A DNA stretch of 64,000 bases from Stenotrophomonas maltophilia (GTDB lineage Bacteria; Pseudomonadota; Gammaproteobacteria; Xanthomonadales; Xanthomonadaceae), in contig DEVL01000003.1 of the NCBI GenBank assembly GCA_002363385.1, forward strand, positions 709,057 through 773,056, read 5' to 3'. Below are positions 49,532-57,938 of the stretch, one piece after another (position 1 is the first letter of the stretch; the number at the start of each line of letters is the position of its first letter). The notes under the pieces were generated by a model. It saw only the letters and a list, made by a program, of their open reading frames with translations, ran no database searches and was not told the DNA's origin. Made by a program: the position numbers and the translations under genes.

Positions 49532-51541
49532 ATGACGCAGCCTACCCGCCGCCAGTTGGCCAATGCCATCCGCTTCCTCGCCGCTGATGCGGTTGAAACC
49601 GCCAAGTCCGGTCATCCCGGCATGCCGATGGGCATGGCCGACATCGCCGAAGTGCTCTGGAACGACTATCTCCGTCACAACCCGAAGAATCCCAAGTGGT
49701 TCAACCGCGACCGCTTCGTGCTGTCCAACGGCCACGGCTCGATGCTGCAGTACGCGCTGCTGCACCTGAGCGGCTACGACCTGCCGATCGAGCAGCTCAA
49801 GCAGTTCCGCCAGCTCGGCAGCAAGACCGCCGGCCATCCGGAACACCATGAAACCCCCGGCGTGGAAACCACCACCGGTCCGCTGGGTCAGGGTCTGGCC
49901 AACGCCGTGGGCTTCGCGCTGGCCGAGAAACTCCTGGCACAGCGCTACAACCGTCCGGAACACGAGATCGTCGACCACCGCACCTGGGTGTTCCTGGGCG
50001 ATGGCTGCCTGATGGAAGGCATCTCGCATGAAGCCGCCTCGCTGGCCGGTACCTGGGGCCTGTCCAAGCTGGTCTGCTTCTGGGACGACAACCACATCTC
50101 CATCGACGGCAACACCGATGGCTGGTTCACCGACAACACTCCCGAGCGTTTCGAAGCCTATGGCTGGAACGTGGTGCGCGGCGTCGATGGCCACGATCCG
50201 GAGAGCATCAAGTCCGCGATCGACAGCGCGCTGTCGCAGTTCGACAAGCCGACCCTGATCTGCTGCCGCACCACGATTGGTTTTGGTTCGCCGAACAAGT
50301 CCGGCAAGGAATCCAGCCACGGCGCCCCGCTGGGCAAGGATGAGCTGGATGCAACCCGCAAGCAGCTGGGCTGGCCGCATGGTCCGTTCGAGATCCCCGA
50401 AGAGATCTACGCCGGCTGGCGTGCCGGCGGTACCGGCACCCTGCGCCAGGCCGAGTGGGAGCAGCAGTTCGACAAGTACGCCGCGCAGTTCCCGGCCGAA
50501 GCCGATGAGCTGATCCGTCGTTCGCACGGCGAGCTGCCGGCCGATTTCATCGCCAAGGCCGATGCCTACATCGCCCAGGTCCAGGCCGATGGCCAGACCA
50601 TTGCCTCGCGCAAGGCCTCGCAGCTGGCGATCGAAGCGTTCGCACCGCTGCTGCCGGAACTGGTGGGCGGTTCGGCCGATCTGGCGCACTCCAACCTGAC
50701 CCTGTGGAAGGCCAGCAAGTCGGTCGCCACCGATGACCCGAACGCCAACTACGTGTACTACGGCGTGCGCGAGTTCGGCATGACCGCCATCGCCAACGGC
50801 CTGGCCCTGCATGGCGGGTTCATTCCGTTCGACGCCACCTTCCTGGTGTTCAGCGATTACGCCCGCAACGGTGTGCGCATGAGCGCGCTGATCCCGGCCC
50901 ACGCGATCCACGTGTACACGCACGATTCGATCGGCCTGGGCGAAGACGGCCCGACCCACCAGCCGGTGGAGCATCTGGCCTCGCTGCGCTACATCCCGAA
51001 CAACGATGTGTGGCGCCCGTGCGATGCGGTTGAATCGGCGGTCAGCTGGAAGGCCGCGATCACCCGCAAGGATGGCCCGAGCTGCCTGGTCTTCAGCCGT
51101 CAGAACCTGCCGCACCAGCCGCGCAGCACCGAGCAGGTCGCCCAGATCGCGCGCGGTGGGTATGTGCTGGCTGATGCGGAAGGTGGCGTGCCGGACGTGA
51201 TCCTGATCGGCACCGGTTCGGAAGTGGGCCTGGCCGTGACCGCCAAGGCGGAACTGGATGCCGCCGGCATCAAGACCCGCGTGGTGTCGATGCCCTCGAC
51301 CGATGTGTTCGAACGTCAGGACGCGGCATACCGCGAGTCCGTGCTGCCCAACGCCGTGCGCAACCGCGTGGCCGTGGAAGCCGGTGTCACCGGTTTCTGG
51401 CGCCAGTACGTGGGCCTGGACGGTGCGGTGGTGGGTATCGACACCTTCGGTGCGTCGGCCCCGGCGGACGCGCTGTACAAGCACTTCGGCATCACCGCCG
51501 AGCACGTCGTGGCTGCGGCCAAGGCGCAGCTGGCGAACTGA
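49532..51541 (+). CDS. tkt: Transketolase
   Basis: A 669-residue thiamine-diphosphate enzyme of the non-oxidative pentose phosphate pathway. Landmarks are LAADAVETAKSGHPGMPMG, the active-site GPLGQGLANAVG, the ThDP motif GDGCLMEGISHEAASLAG, and TTIGFGSPNKSGKESSHGAPLG. The catalytic GVREFGMTAIANGLALHGG and THDSIGLGEDGPTHQPVE are in the pyrimidine domain. It is monocistronic, with hairpins on both sides. Confidence 0.97.
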   Translation: MTQPTRRQLANAIRFLAADAVETAKSGHPGMPMGMADIAEVLWNDYLRHNPKNPKWFNRDRFVLSNGHGSMLQYALLHLSGYDLPIEQLKQFRQLGSKTAGHPEHHETPGVETTTGPLGQGLANAVGFALAEKLLAQRYNRPEHEIVDHRTWVFLGDGCLMEGISHEAASLAGTWGLSKLVCFWDDNHISIDGNTDGWFTDNTPERFEAYGWNVVRGVDGHDPESIKSAIDSALSQFDKPTLICCRTTIGFGSPNKSGKESSHGAPLGKDELDATRKQLGWPHGPFEIPEEIYAGWRAGGTGTLRQAEWEQQFDKYAAQFPAEADELIRRSHGELPADFIAKADAYIAQVQADGQTIASRKASQLAIEAFAPLLPELVGGSADLAHSNLTLWKASKSVATDDPNANYVYYGVREFGMTAIANGLALHGGFIPFDATFLVFSDYARNGVRMSALIPAHAIHVYTHDSIGLGEDGPTHQPVEHLASLRYIPNNDVWRPCDAVESAVSWKAAITRKDGPSCLVFSRQNLPHQPRSTEQVAQIARGGYVLADAEGGVPDVILIGTGSEVGLAVTAKAELDAAGIKTRVVSMPSTDVFERQDAAYRESVLPNAVRNRVAVEAGVTGFWRQYVGLDGAVVGIDTFGASAPADALYKHFGITAEHVVAAAKAQLAN

Positions 51542-51584
51542 TGGCGGCTGGATGGCGTCGAGCCACGCTCGGCGCCATCAAACG

Positions 51585-51615
51585 GAAGGCCGGCGAACGC
51601 CGGCCTTCTGCGTTC
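51585..51615. terminator. Terminator hairpin after tkt
   Basis: GAAGGCCGGCG (51585-51595) pairs with CGCCGGCCTTC (51598-51608) almost end to end. It is followed by TGCGTT, so the T-tract is poor. Confidence 0.7.
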
Positions 51616-51663
51616 TGGATTGATAAACGGCGCGATCATCTGCCGTCTGCCCTGACCTGGCGC

Positions 51664-51687
51664 GAGCCGGCCAGCGGCCGGCACTAC
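51664..51687. repeat. GTAG REP element downstream of tkt
   Basis: GCCGGCC-AGC-GGCCGGC with a CTAC end (GTAG on the minus strand). It lies 23 bases past the stop of the convergent acetyl-CoA hydrolase gene. Confidence 0.75.
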
Positions 51688-51709
51688 CCGCGTGCCAAGA
51701 CGGCGCGCA

Positions 51710-53656
51710 TCACGCCGTGCGCGCCAAGCCCAACCGCACCAGCCGCGCCTCGATGCGTTCGCCGAACGTCTTCGGCGCTTCCAGTCCCATCCGCTGCAGA
51801 TAGGCCTGATCCCCATCACCGGCCGGTTGCGTCACCGCCGCCAGCACCGTGCGCAGCTTGGCCATCGGCGTCTGCGTGTTCTGCTTCAGCCAGCCCAGCG
51901 CCTTGACCAGGTGCTGCTCCACTTCGGTGAAATCGCTGCCCAGCGGATAGTCCGGTAGCAGGCCGGACTGGCGGAACGGCGCCAGCGCGGCGCTGACGGC
52001 GGCGGCTGTGTTGCGCTGCCCATCACCGGCCGCGGTGAAACCAGCCGCGAGCTTCTTTGAGGCTTTCGCTTTGTCCAGCAGTGCCGATTGGAACTGCGCA
52101 TCGGTGATCGCCGTCATGGCGATCACGCAGTCCTCGTCGGTCATGTTGCGCAGATCGGCGATGCCGTACTCGTTGATGTAGAGATCGCGCAGATGCCGCG
52201 GGATCGTGGTGTGCCCGTAGTTCCAGCGCACGTTGGACTGCAGCACGCCCTTGTCCTCACGGGTGGCGCGGAAAATCAGCGCGCTGCGGGCGCCGGGCAG
52301 GGCATGCGCCATCGCCACGAAGTTGTATTGGCCGCCCACGCCGGAGACCACGCGCCCGTCTTCCAGTGCATCGGAGACAGCGGCGCCGAGCGCGGTGGAC
52401 ATCATGCAGGAGTTGAAGAAGCGCGCATCGCGGCGTTGCATCCGCTCCAGCGTTTCATCGCCACCGTAGAGCTGGTTGATCTCACTGATGCGGCGCATGC
52501 CGATCGCGCTGCGCTCGTCATCGGGCAGGTCGCGCAGCCACTGGTAGAACTCCGGCGAGCCCAGATAGAACGCACCGTGCAGGTACTGGCCCTCGGCCTC
52601 GAGGGTGGCGTAATCGGTGGTCCACGCGGTGCCGTTCTCGATCCGCTGCAGCAGCGCCAGATCGTCATGCACCTTGCGCCGGATCACGCCGGTCTGGACC
52701 AGCCGGCGGAAGCCTTCGTTGAGCATTTCGCTGCAGCCATACAGGCCAATCTCGAACGGCTCCAGGCCACCGCATTCCAGCACGGTGGGGTGGTGGGCAA
52801 GGCCGGGATCCAGCGCCTGCAGAATCTGGCGATACCGTGCGTTGTCGGTATGCCGCAGTACCAGCGCATGGCTGAGTGCATCGGCCAGCGTGCCGATGCC
52901 GATCTGAAGCGTGCCACCATCGCGCACCAGCGTGCTGGCGTACAGGCCGATGGCATAGTCGGCATCGCTGACCGGCTGGCGCGGCAGACCGAACAGTTCC
53001 GGGTACGGCCCGGGCGGGGTGATCACCAGATCGAAGAACGACACGTCCACCGTGGCCGAGCCGGCCAGATACGGCAGCTGCGGATCGATCTCGGCGATCA
53101 TCAACGGCCGGGGCAGCCCGCGCGCGACCATCGCATCCAGCGTGTCCTGGGTGATGTCGTTGTTGCACGACAGCGACAGGCGCCGATCATTCGCGCGCAT
53201 CGCTACTTTCTGCACGATCGCGTGCGGCGCGCGCTGGGCTACCGCATCGGCGGCGTGCGTGTAGTTGAGGCTGGTGTAGCTGCGCTGCGCCTGCGACGAG
53301 CCGAGCAGTGCACCGGACTGCATGTAGAACTCCTCCACCTGCACATGCACCGGCAGCTGGTCGCGCACCATCGCATCGGCATACGCAAGGCGCGGGAAGT
53401 CCGCGCCGAAATGACGCTCGGCGAACGGCGTCATGAAGCGAGCTTCCAGCCCGGCACCGCCGCGCGGCGGATTCAGCGACAGCGCGGTATACAGCTGCAG
53501 CGGTCGCGAGGCATCGATTTCCACGCGCGCGTACAGGGCGTTGAGCAGCCGGTGCGGCTTGCCCAGCGCCAGTGGTGCGCCAATGCGCAGCGGGCCATCG
53601 ACCCGCTGCAGCAGCCAGTCGACGGCGGCGTCGAGGTCGGTCAGGTGTTCGGTCAT
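51710..53656 (-). CDS. Acetyl-CoA hydrolase/transferase family protein
   Basis: A 648-residue protein of the class I CoA-transferase/acetyl-CoA hydrolase family, longer than the usual 430-500-residue succinyl-CoA:acetate CoA-transferases. C-terminal-half landmarks are SALIFRATREDKGVLQSNVRWNYGHTTIPRHLRDLYINEYGIADLRNMTDEDCVIAM, the family's signature region (given only in part), and EISGVGGQYNFVAMA-like VVSGVGGQYNF. N-terminal residues 60-200 form an extra variable region. Substrates are inferred as short acyl-CoAs. Confidence 0.85.
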   Translation of the reverse strand: MTEHLTDLDAAVDWLLQRVDGPLRIGAPLALGKPHRLLNALYARVEIDASRPLQLYTALSLNPPRGGAGLEARFMTPFAERHFGADFPRLAYADAMVRDQLPVHVQVEEFYMQSGALLGSSQAQRSYTSLNYTHAADAVAQRAPHAIVQKVAMRANDRRLSLSCNNDITQDTLDAMVARGLPRPLMIAEIDPQLPYLAGSATVDVSFFDLVITPPGPYPELFGLPRQPVSDADYAIGLYASTLVRDGGTLQIGIGTLADALSHALVLRHTDNARYRQILQALDPGLAHHPTVLECGGLEPFEIGLYGCSEMLNEGFRRLVQTGVIRRKVHDDLALLQRIENGTAWTTDYATLEAEGQYLHGAFYLGSPEFYQWLRDLPDDERSAIGMRRISEINQLYGGDETLERMQRRDARFFNSCMMSTALGAAVSDALEDGRVVSGVGGQYNFVAMAHALPGARSALIFRATREDKGVLQSNVRWNYGHTTIPRHLRDLYINEYGIADLRNMTDEDCVIAMTAITDAQFQSALLDKAKASKKLAAGFTAAGDGQRNTAAAVSAALAPFRQSGLLPDYPLGSDFTEVEQHLVKALGWLKQNTQTPMAKLRTVLAAVTQPAGDGDQAYLQRMGLEAPKTFGERIEARLVRLGLARTA

Positions 53657-53847
53657 GCGGCGCTATCCTGCGGAATCATGCGGGCCATTACAGCATTCCG
53701 GGGTTGAACAGACGGCGACGCGGGACGTCATCGCCGACGCGCACGAACCTGGCACCGCCATGGGATGTTCGGCAGCGCCTCATCGAAGGCGCCGTCGGGG
53801 CATGCGCCGACGCTGGCGGCGAATGCATGAACCGGCTGTTGAAGGGG

Positions 53848-53876
53848 TTGACACCCGCGCTGATTACGGGCGTAAT
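53848..53876 (+). promoter_or_regulatory. Sigma70 promoter of the blaI-like operon
   Basis: A perfect -35 TTGACA (53848-53853), a 17-base spacer, and CGTAAT (53871-53876) as -10. The -10 lies inside the first operator dyad. The rest of the 53657-53899 gap has only one GC-rich hairpin (about 53788-53815). Confidence 0.7.
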
Positions 53877-53900
53877 CGAGCTGTCGATTACGGATGTAAA
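53863..53900. promoter_or_regulatory. Tandem dyad operators for the BlaI-like repressor
   Basis: ATTACGGGCGTAAT (53863-53876) is a perfect ATTAC-N4-GTAAT dyad. ATTACGGATGTAAA (53887-53900) is a second copy with one mismatch. Centres are 24 bases apart. The first covers the predicted -10 and the second reaches the start codon of the repressor gene. BlaI/MecI-family proteins bind such short dyads cooperatively, so autorepression is likely. Confidence 0.7.
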
Positions 53901-54268
53901 TGATGAGCCAGATCAGTGAAGCCGAAGCTGTCGTGATGGAGGTGCTGTGGCGCCATCATCCGCTGGGCGCCGATGAGGTGATGGCCGCGCTGGCCAGCCG
54001 CGACTGGGCAGAGCCCACCATCAAGACGCTGCTCAACCGGCTGCTGACCAAAGGCGCGATCAGTGCCAGCCGCGATGGGCGCCGCTATCTCTACTCGCCG
54101 GTGCTGCAGCGCCAGGCGTGGGTGGCCGAGCAGAGCGAGGGCTTTCTGGATCGGGTGTTCGATGGTCGCGTTGCGCCGCTGGTCGCGCATTTCAGCCAGC
54201 GCGGGGAGCTCAGCGCGCAGGACATCGCCGAGCTCAAGCAACTGATCCGGGAGCTGGACCATGACTGA
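53900..54268 (+). CDS. BlaI/MecI-family transcriptional repressor
   Basis: A 122-residue winged-helix repressor of the BlaI/MecI/CopY family. The DNA-binding domain shows ISEAEAVVMEVLWRHHPLGADEVMAAL and TIKTLLNRLLTKGAISASRDGRRYLYSP; a dimerisation helix follows. Two adjacent ATGs (53900 and 53903) are possible starts. In BlaI systems a protease sensor cleaves the repressor. The next gene encodes an M56 protease with an 8-base overlap. No beta-lactamase gene is nearby, so the target is probably its own operon. Confidence 0.92.
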   Translation: MMSQISEAEAVVMEVLWRHHPLGADEVMAALASRDWAEPTIKTLLNRLLTKGAISASRDGRRYLYSPVLQRQAWVAEQSEGFLDRVFDGRVAPLVAHFSQRGELSAQDIAELKQLIRELDHD

Positions 54269-55472
54269 GCTGCTTGATGGGTTGCTGCAGGCCAGCGTGT
54301 GGCTGGCGCTGGCGGCGCTTGTGGTGGCCGCCGCACGGCCGGTGCTGCTGCGTCTGGGCGGCGCGGCGCTGGCGTATCGCAGCTGGTGGGTGCTGCCGTT
54401 GATGCTGGTGGTGCCTTGTCTGCCACTGCCACGGCTGCCGATCACTGAGACAGAGCCGGTGATGGTCATGGCCTCGGCCCTGCGCGCGCCGGCCGTGCCC
54501 AGCGATGCTTCGCAGTGGCCGCTGCTGCTGATGACGATGTGGTTGCTCGGCGCGGTGGCGATGGCTGGCCTCAGCTGGCGGGCGCAACGTCGCTTTGAAC
54601 ATGCGCTGGGCGAGCTGCAACAGCGCGGGGATGGCAGCTGGCAGGCCACTGGCGATCCCGGCCTGCCGGCACTGGTCGGCCTGTGGCGGCCGCGGATCGT
54701 GGTCGGCCCGGACTTTGAGCAGCGTTTCAGCCCCGCCGAACAAGCGCTGATTCTGCGGCACGAACACAGCCACCGCCGTCATGGCGATCCCTGGGCAAAC
54801 GCCGCGTTGGCCGCGCTGCGCTGCGTGTTCTGGTTTCACCCGTTGCTGCCGTGGGTGGCGCGCCGGTTCCTGCGGGACCAGGAACTGGCCTGCGACGCAC
54901 GCACGGTCGACCCGCATCCGGCCCTGCGCCGGCTCTATGCCAACGCGTTGCTGAAGGCGCAGTTGGTCCACCCGGTTGCACCGATGGCCTGCCACTGGCG
55001 CAGCCAACCGATGTTGAAGGAGCGTATTGCCATGTTGAAGGAACACAAGCGGAACGCATTGCCGTGGATGGCCGGGCAGGTGCTGGTGGTCGGGTTGTGT
55101 GTGGGTCTGGGCACAGTGGCCTGGGCCAGCCAGGGCAGCGCAGCGGCTGCCGTCAGCGGGATGGGACAGGTCGACATGCCGGCCGATCGCGGTGCGACTG
55201 CCCGCATGATGCCGCCACCGTCCTATCCGAAGATTGCCTTCGAGCAAGGCATCGTCGGCAAGGTCGTGTTGCAGGTGAACGTCGACGCCGACGGCAAGGC
55301 CACCAGCGTACGCGTGCTGGAGGCCACCCCGGCGGGCATCTTCGATGCGGCGTCGGTGGCTGCCGCGGAGCAGTGGACCTTCGAGCCAGCGATCAAGAAT
55401 GGCAAAGCGGTCGCGTCGGCGCTGAAGATTCCTGTGACGTTCGCCATGGATGACGACGAGCCCGCGCGATGA
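54261..55472 (+). CDS. M56 (BlaR1-type) metallopeptidase with C-terminal TonB domain
   Basis: A 403-residue membrane protein. Three hydrophobic segments lie in residues 1-110. The zinc protease motif HEHSH is at 167-171, with the third ligand Glu in DQELACDA (about 208). A fourth membrane helix (about 272-292) leads to the periplasm. In place of the penicillin-binding sensor of BlaR1 is a TonB-type C-terminal domain (about 318-395, PPPSYPKIAFEQGIVGKVVLQVNVDADG). It overlaps the BlaI gene by 8 bases and is probably the protease for that repressor. The signal sensed is unknown. Confidence 0.9.
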   Translation: MTELLDGLLQASVWLALAALVVAAARPVLLRLGGAALAYRSWWVLPLMLVVPCLPLPRLPITETEPVMVMASALRAPAVPSDASQWPLLLMTMWLLGAVAMAGLSWRAQRRFEHALGELQQRGDGSWQATGDPGLPALVGLWRPRIVVGPDFEQRFSPAEQALILRHEHSHRRHGDPWANAALAALRCVFWFHPLLPWVARRFLRDQELACDARTVDPHPALRRLYANALLKAQLVHPVAPMACHWRSQPMLKERIAMLKEHKRNALPWMAGQVLVVGLCVGLGTVAWASQGSAAAAVSGMGQVDMPADRGATARMMPPPSYPKIAFEQGIVGKVVLQVNVDADGKATSVRVLEATPAGIFDAASVAAAEQWTFEPAIKNGKAVASALKIPVTFAMDDDEPAR

Positions 55473-56038
55473 GGCGGGAGGTGGCAACGGCGCTGTCTTT
55501 GCTGCTTCTGTCGGGCTGTGCAGGGCACGATCAGATCACCACGGTGGACACGCGTGCCGAGAACGTGGACCACCAGCGTCTGCAGGCCAGCGCGGGCACC
55601 ACCGGGAGCGCGCAGGTGGGGACGTATCAGCTCGGCCCCACCGAGGGCTACCGCATGCCGCAGCTCTACGCGGCGCCCGATCCGGTGGTCGGGGAGCGCG
55701 ATCCTCGGCGCGAGCTGGCACCGACCATGGTGTGCCTGCAGGTGGTGATCGATGCGCAGGGCAGGGTGGAGCGCAGTGTGCCGTTGAGTGATCGCGGCGA
55801 GTGCGCGGCCGGCAACGCGCCGCAGAACGCGCCGCTCATGCAGGCCGCGCAGGAAGCCGTGGCAATGTGGCGCTACACCCCCGCAGCGGTCTGTCATTTT
55901 CCCCCGGAGCGCGTGCCGACGGATCGGGGAGACTGCGAAGGCGCCGAGCGCATCGAACCGGTGCCGGTAAGCCTGCTGTACGGCTTCACGTTCGAGATCG
56001 TGAAAGGGCAACACGTGGTGCGGCGGCAAGGACGCTGA
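55469..56038 (+). CDS. Lipoprotein with TonB-like C-terminal fold
   Basis: A 189-residue predicted lipoprotein: the lipobox LLSGC ends at about Cys17. The C-terminal half has a TonB-domain pattern: VCLQVVIDAQGRVERSVPL, then a helix (PLMQAAQEAVAMWRYTPA), then PVPVSLLYGFTFEI. Four Cys in this part could form disulfides. It overlaps the M56-TonB gene by ATGA. It may interact with that protein's TonB domain; this is inference, and I do not recognise a named family. Confidence 0.75.
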   Translation: MRREVATALSLLLLSGCAGHDQITTVDTRAENVDHQRLQASAGTTGSAQVGTYQLGPTEGYRMPQLYAAPDPVVGERDPRRELAPTMVCLQVVIDAQGRVERSVPLSDRGECAAGNAPQNAPLMQAAQEAVAMWRYTPAAVCHFPPERVPTDRGDCEGAERIEPVPVSLLYGFTFEIVKGQHVVRRQGR

Positions 56039-56075
56039 ACAGGCAAGGCGTCCTGTGCCAACCGGGCAATAAGGG

Positions 56076-56100
56076 GGTGCCGGCCAGCGGCCGGCGCTAC
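56076..56100. repeat. GTAG REP element supplying the MBL gene stop codon
   Basis: GTGCCGGCC-AGC-GGCCGGCGC with a CTAC end. The TAG stop of the minus-strand MBL gene (56099-56097) is the TAG of this GTAG. Confidence 0.75.
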
Positions 56101-56903
56101 CTTTCCGGACCGCCCTGGAGGTTGGCCTTTACCGAGGGCTGCATCAGTTTCGGCTCGGGCAGGGTGGCGTCACGGGCTTGGCGGGTGGCGACAAAGTCCG
56201 CCTCGCTGATGCCATCGCGCAGATGGATGTTGTGCGCGCGTTGTTCGCCGATGGTGGTTTGATTGGCGAACTCGCGGCCGCCGGGACCGTAGTCGTGGCA
56301 GACGAAGACACGGGTCGCATCGGGCAATGCCAGCATGCGCTGGATCGAGCGGTACAGTTGTCCTGCATCACCGCCCGGAAAATCGCAGCGGGCGGTGCCA
56401 CCGTCGGGCATGAACAGCGAATCGCCGGTGAATAGGGCATCGCCGATGCGATAGGCGACGCTGTCACTGGTGTGGCCCGGTACTGCGATCACCTCGGCGT
56501 CGATATCACCGAGGGTGAAGTGCTCGCCATCGGCGAACAGATGGTCGAACTGCGAGCCATCGGTCGGGACATCCAGCGCGTAGCGCGGCGCGAAGGTTCG
56601 CTGCACCTGCACGATGCCCTGGCCCATGGCGAGCGTCGCCTCGGGCCACTGCGTCTTGAGCCACCGCCCGGCGCTGACATGATCGGCATGCGCATGGGTC
56701 TCCAGCAGCCAACCCACCTTCAGGCCGCTGTCGCGCACATGGGCAAGCAGCGGCTGCAGCGGCCCTGCACCGAATGCATCGGTATCCGGGTCGTAGTCCA
56801 GCACCGGATCGATCACCGCCGCCTGCAGCGTCGCCGGGTCATGCACCACGTAACTGAAGGTGTGGCTGTCCGGGTGGAAGAAACTGGCGACGTGCAGTGA
56901 CAT
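56097..56903 (-). CDS. MBL-fold hydrolase (Blh/persulfide-dioxygenase-like)
   Basis: A 268-residue metallo-beta-lactamase-fold enzyme. The metal motif is THAHADHVSAG (His70, His72, Asp74, His75); later ligands are in VPGHTSDSV, FTGDSLFM and FVCHDYGPGG. The C-terminal part (NIHLRDGISEADFVATRQARDATLPEPKLMQPSVKANL, split here only in description) resembles Blh/ETHE1-type persulfide dioxygenases. A beta-lactamase is unlikely. I chose the ATG at 56903. It begins 10 bases after the S1/P1 nuclease stop, so the two are probably co-transcribed. Its stop is provided by a REP. Confidence 0.88.
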   Translation of the reverse strand: MSLHVASFFHPDSHTFSYVVHDPATLQAAVIDPVLDYDPDTDAFGAGPLQPLLAHVRDSGLKVGWLLETHAHADHVSAGRWLKTQWPEATLAMGQGIVQVQRTFAPRYALDVPTDGSQFDHLFADGEHFTLGDIDAEVIAVPGHTSDSVAYRIGDALFTGDSLFMPDGGTARCDFPGGDAGQLYRSIQRMLALPDATRVFVCHDYGPGGREFANQTTIGEQRAHNIHLRDGISEADFVATRQARDATLPEPKLMQPSVKANLQGGPER

Positions 56904-56913
56904 GATGCTGACC

Positions 56914-57729
56914 TCAGCGTTTGCCCAGAGTGTCGTTGAGCAGCACGGCCAGGCGTTCACCGGCCACGCGCAGCTCGCGCTCGGCGACCGGGCGGTAGGC
57001 CGCCGAATAGCTGGGTCCCAGCGTACGCTTGTCCGGGTAAACGCCAGGTGCAATGGCGATCCGGCAGCTGGCTTCGGCCCACTGTACGGCGTCAACATCG
57101 ATAGTGGAGCGCTTGCCGAACACCGGCTTGGGCAGCGCGAGCAGACGCTTGAGGTACTGGTCATCGTCCAGCTTCTGCTCATTCAGCATGCCGCTGTCCC
57201 ACAACGAGTGCAGGTTGGTACCGCGGTTGTTGAACTGCACCTGGAAATCGTTGCCGCCCTTGTCGTGACCGTAGCCGGCATGCATCGGCTGATGGATGTC
57301 GCCAGCGAAATGCACGACGAACTTCAGCGCCTGCGCGCGCTCGGCGTCGGACTTGCTGCGATCACCAAGGATCGCGGTCTGCGCCTTCAGCGCTTCGACC
57401 ACGCAGTTGCCGTCTTTGCAGTGTTTCTGCACCTCATAGTGGCAATCGTCTTCGGCGATGTTGACGTAGTGCCAACCAGCCGATCGCTTGCCCAGGCCCG
57501 GGTCCTTGGCGCGCAGCTGATCGGCCCATGGGGCGATGGCGTGCAAGGTCGGGTCCGGCTCGGCAGCGAGCAGACGGTCAACCTCGGCCTGGGCCTGCGG
57601 GGTCAGCCGGGTTTCGGCGATCCGCGCCACCAGGCGGTGGCCCTGTGCGCCCCAGGCCAGGGCATCGGTGGAAACGAAGGTGAGGGCCAGCGCGAGGGTG
57701 GTGGCCGGGAGCAGGGAAGGCATTTTCAT
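56914..57729 (-). CDS. S1/P1 nuclease family protein
   Basis: A 271-residue exported zinc nuclease. The signal peptide (about 1-22) would leave Trp as the mature N-terminus (WGAQGHRLVARIAE), which is the first zinc ligand in this family. Others are His in GWHYVNIAEDDCHY and FVVHFAGDIHQPMHAGYGHDKGGN. Family enzymes cleave single-stranded DNA and RNA and remove 3' phosphates. I chose the ATG at 57729. It is upstream of the MBL gene in one transcription unit. Confidence 0.93.
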   Translation of the reverse strand: MKMPSLLPATTLALALTFVSTDALAWGAQGHRLVARIAETRLTPQAQAEVDRLLAAEPDPTLHAIAPWADQLRAKDPGLGKRSAGWHYVNIAEDDCHYEVQKHCKDGNCVVEALKAQTAILGDRSKSDAERAQALKFVVHFAGDIHQPMHAGYGHDKGGNDFQVQFNNRGTNLHSLWDSGMLNEQKLDDDQYLKRLLALPKPVFGKRSTIDVDAVQWAEASCRIAIAPGVYPDKRTLGPSYSAAYRPVAERELRVAGERLAVLLNDTLGKR

Positions 57730-57863
57730 CCGCGGCATTCTAGCGGGCCGGCCGCGCGCGGGCTTGCCGGGATCTGGCCGGCTGCAGGCTGAGGTCGGCC
57801 ATCTCGCTGGAAGGCCAAGCGCTGTCTCCGCCTCATGCGTGCCAAACAGCTGCAAGAAGATCG

Positions 57864-57889
57864 AAAAAAAACCCCGGCCGAAGCCGGGG
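57864..57889 (-). terminator. Intrinsic terminator after ompW
   Basis: On the minus strand, CCCCGGC pairs with GCCGGGG around a TTCG tetraloop and is followed by eight T. Confidence 0.92.
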
Positions 57890-57938
57890 AAATTGTCTTG
57901 CTGCGAGGGTGTTGCCTTGTTGGGCTCTGATCCGCCGA

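Noticed and set aside
53572..53919. A 115-codon plus-strand frame between the acetyl-CoA hydrolase and BlaI genes.
   Set aside because: No recognisable domain; it overlaps the hydrolase start region and the BlaI operators, which explain the sequence better.
53900..55472. Annotating this as a beta-lactam resistance regulator (blaI-blaR1).
   Set aside because: The M56 protein lacks a penicillin-binding sensor domain and no beta-lactamase or PBP2a gene is adjacent.
56097..56903. Calling the MBL-fold protein a metallo-beta-lactamase.
   Set aside because: The C-terminal region and metal-ligand layout match Blh/ETHE1-type proteins; there is no signal peptide.
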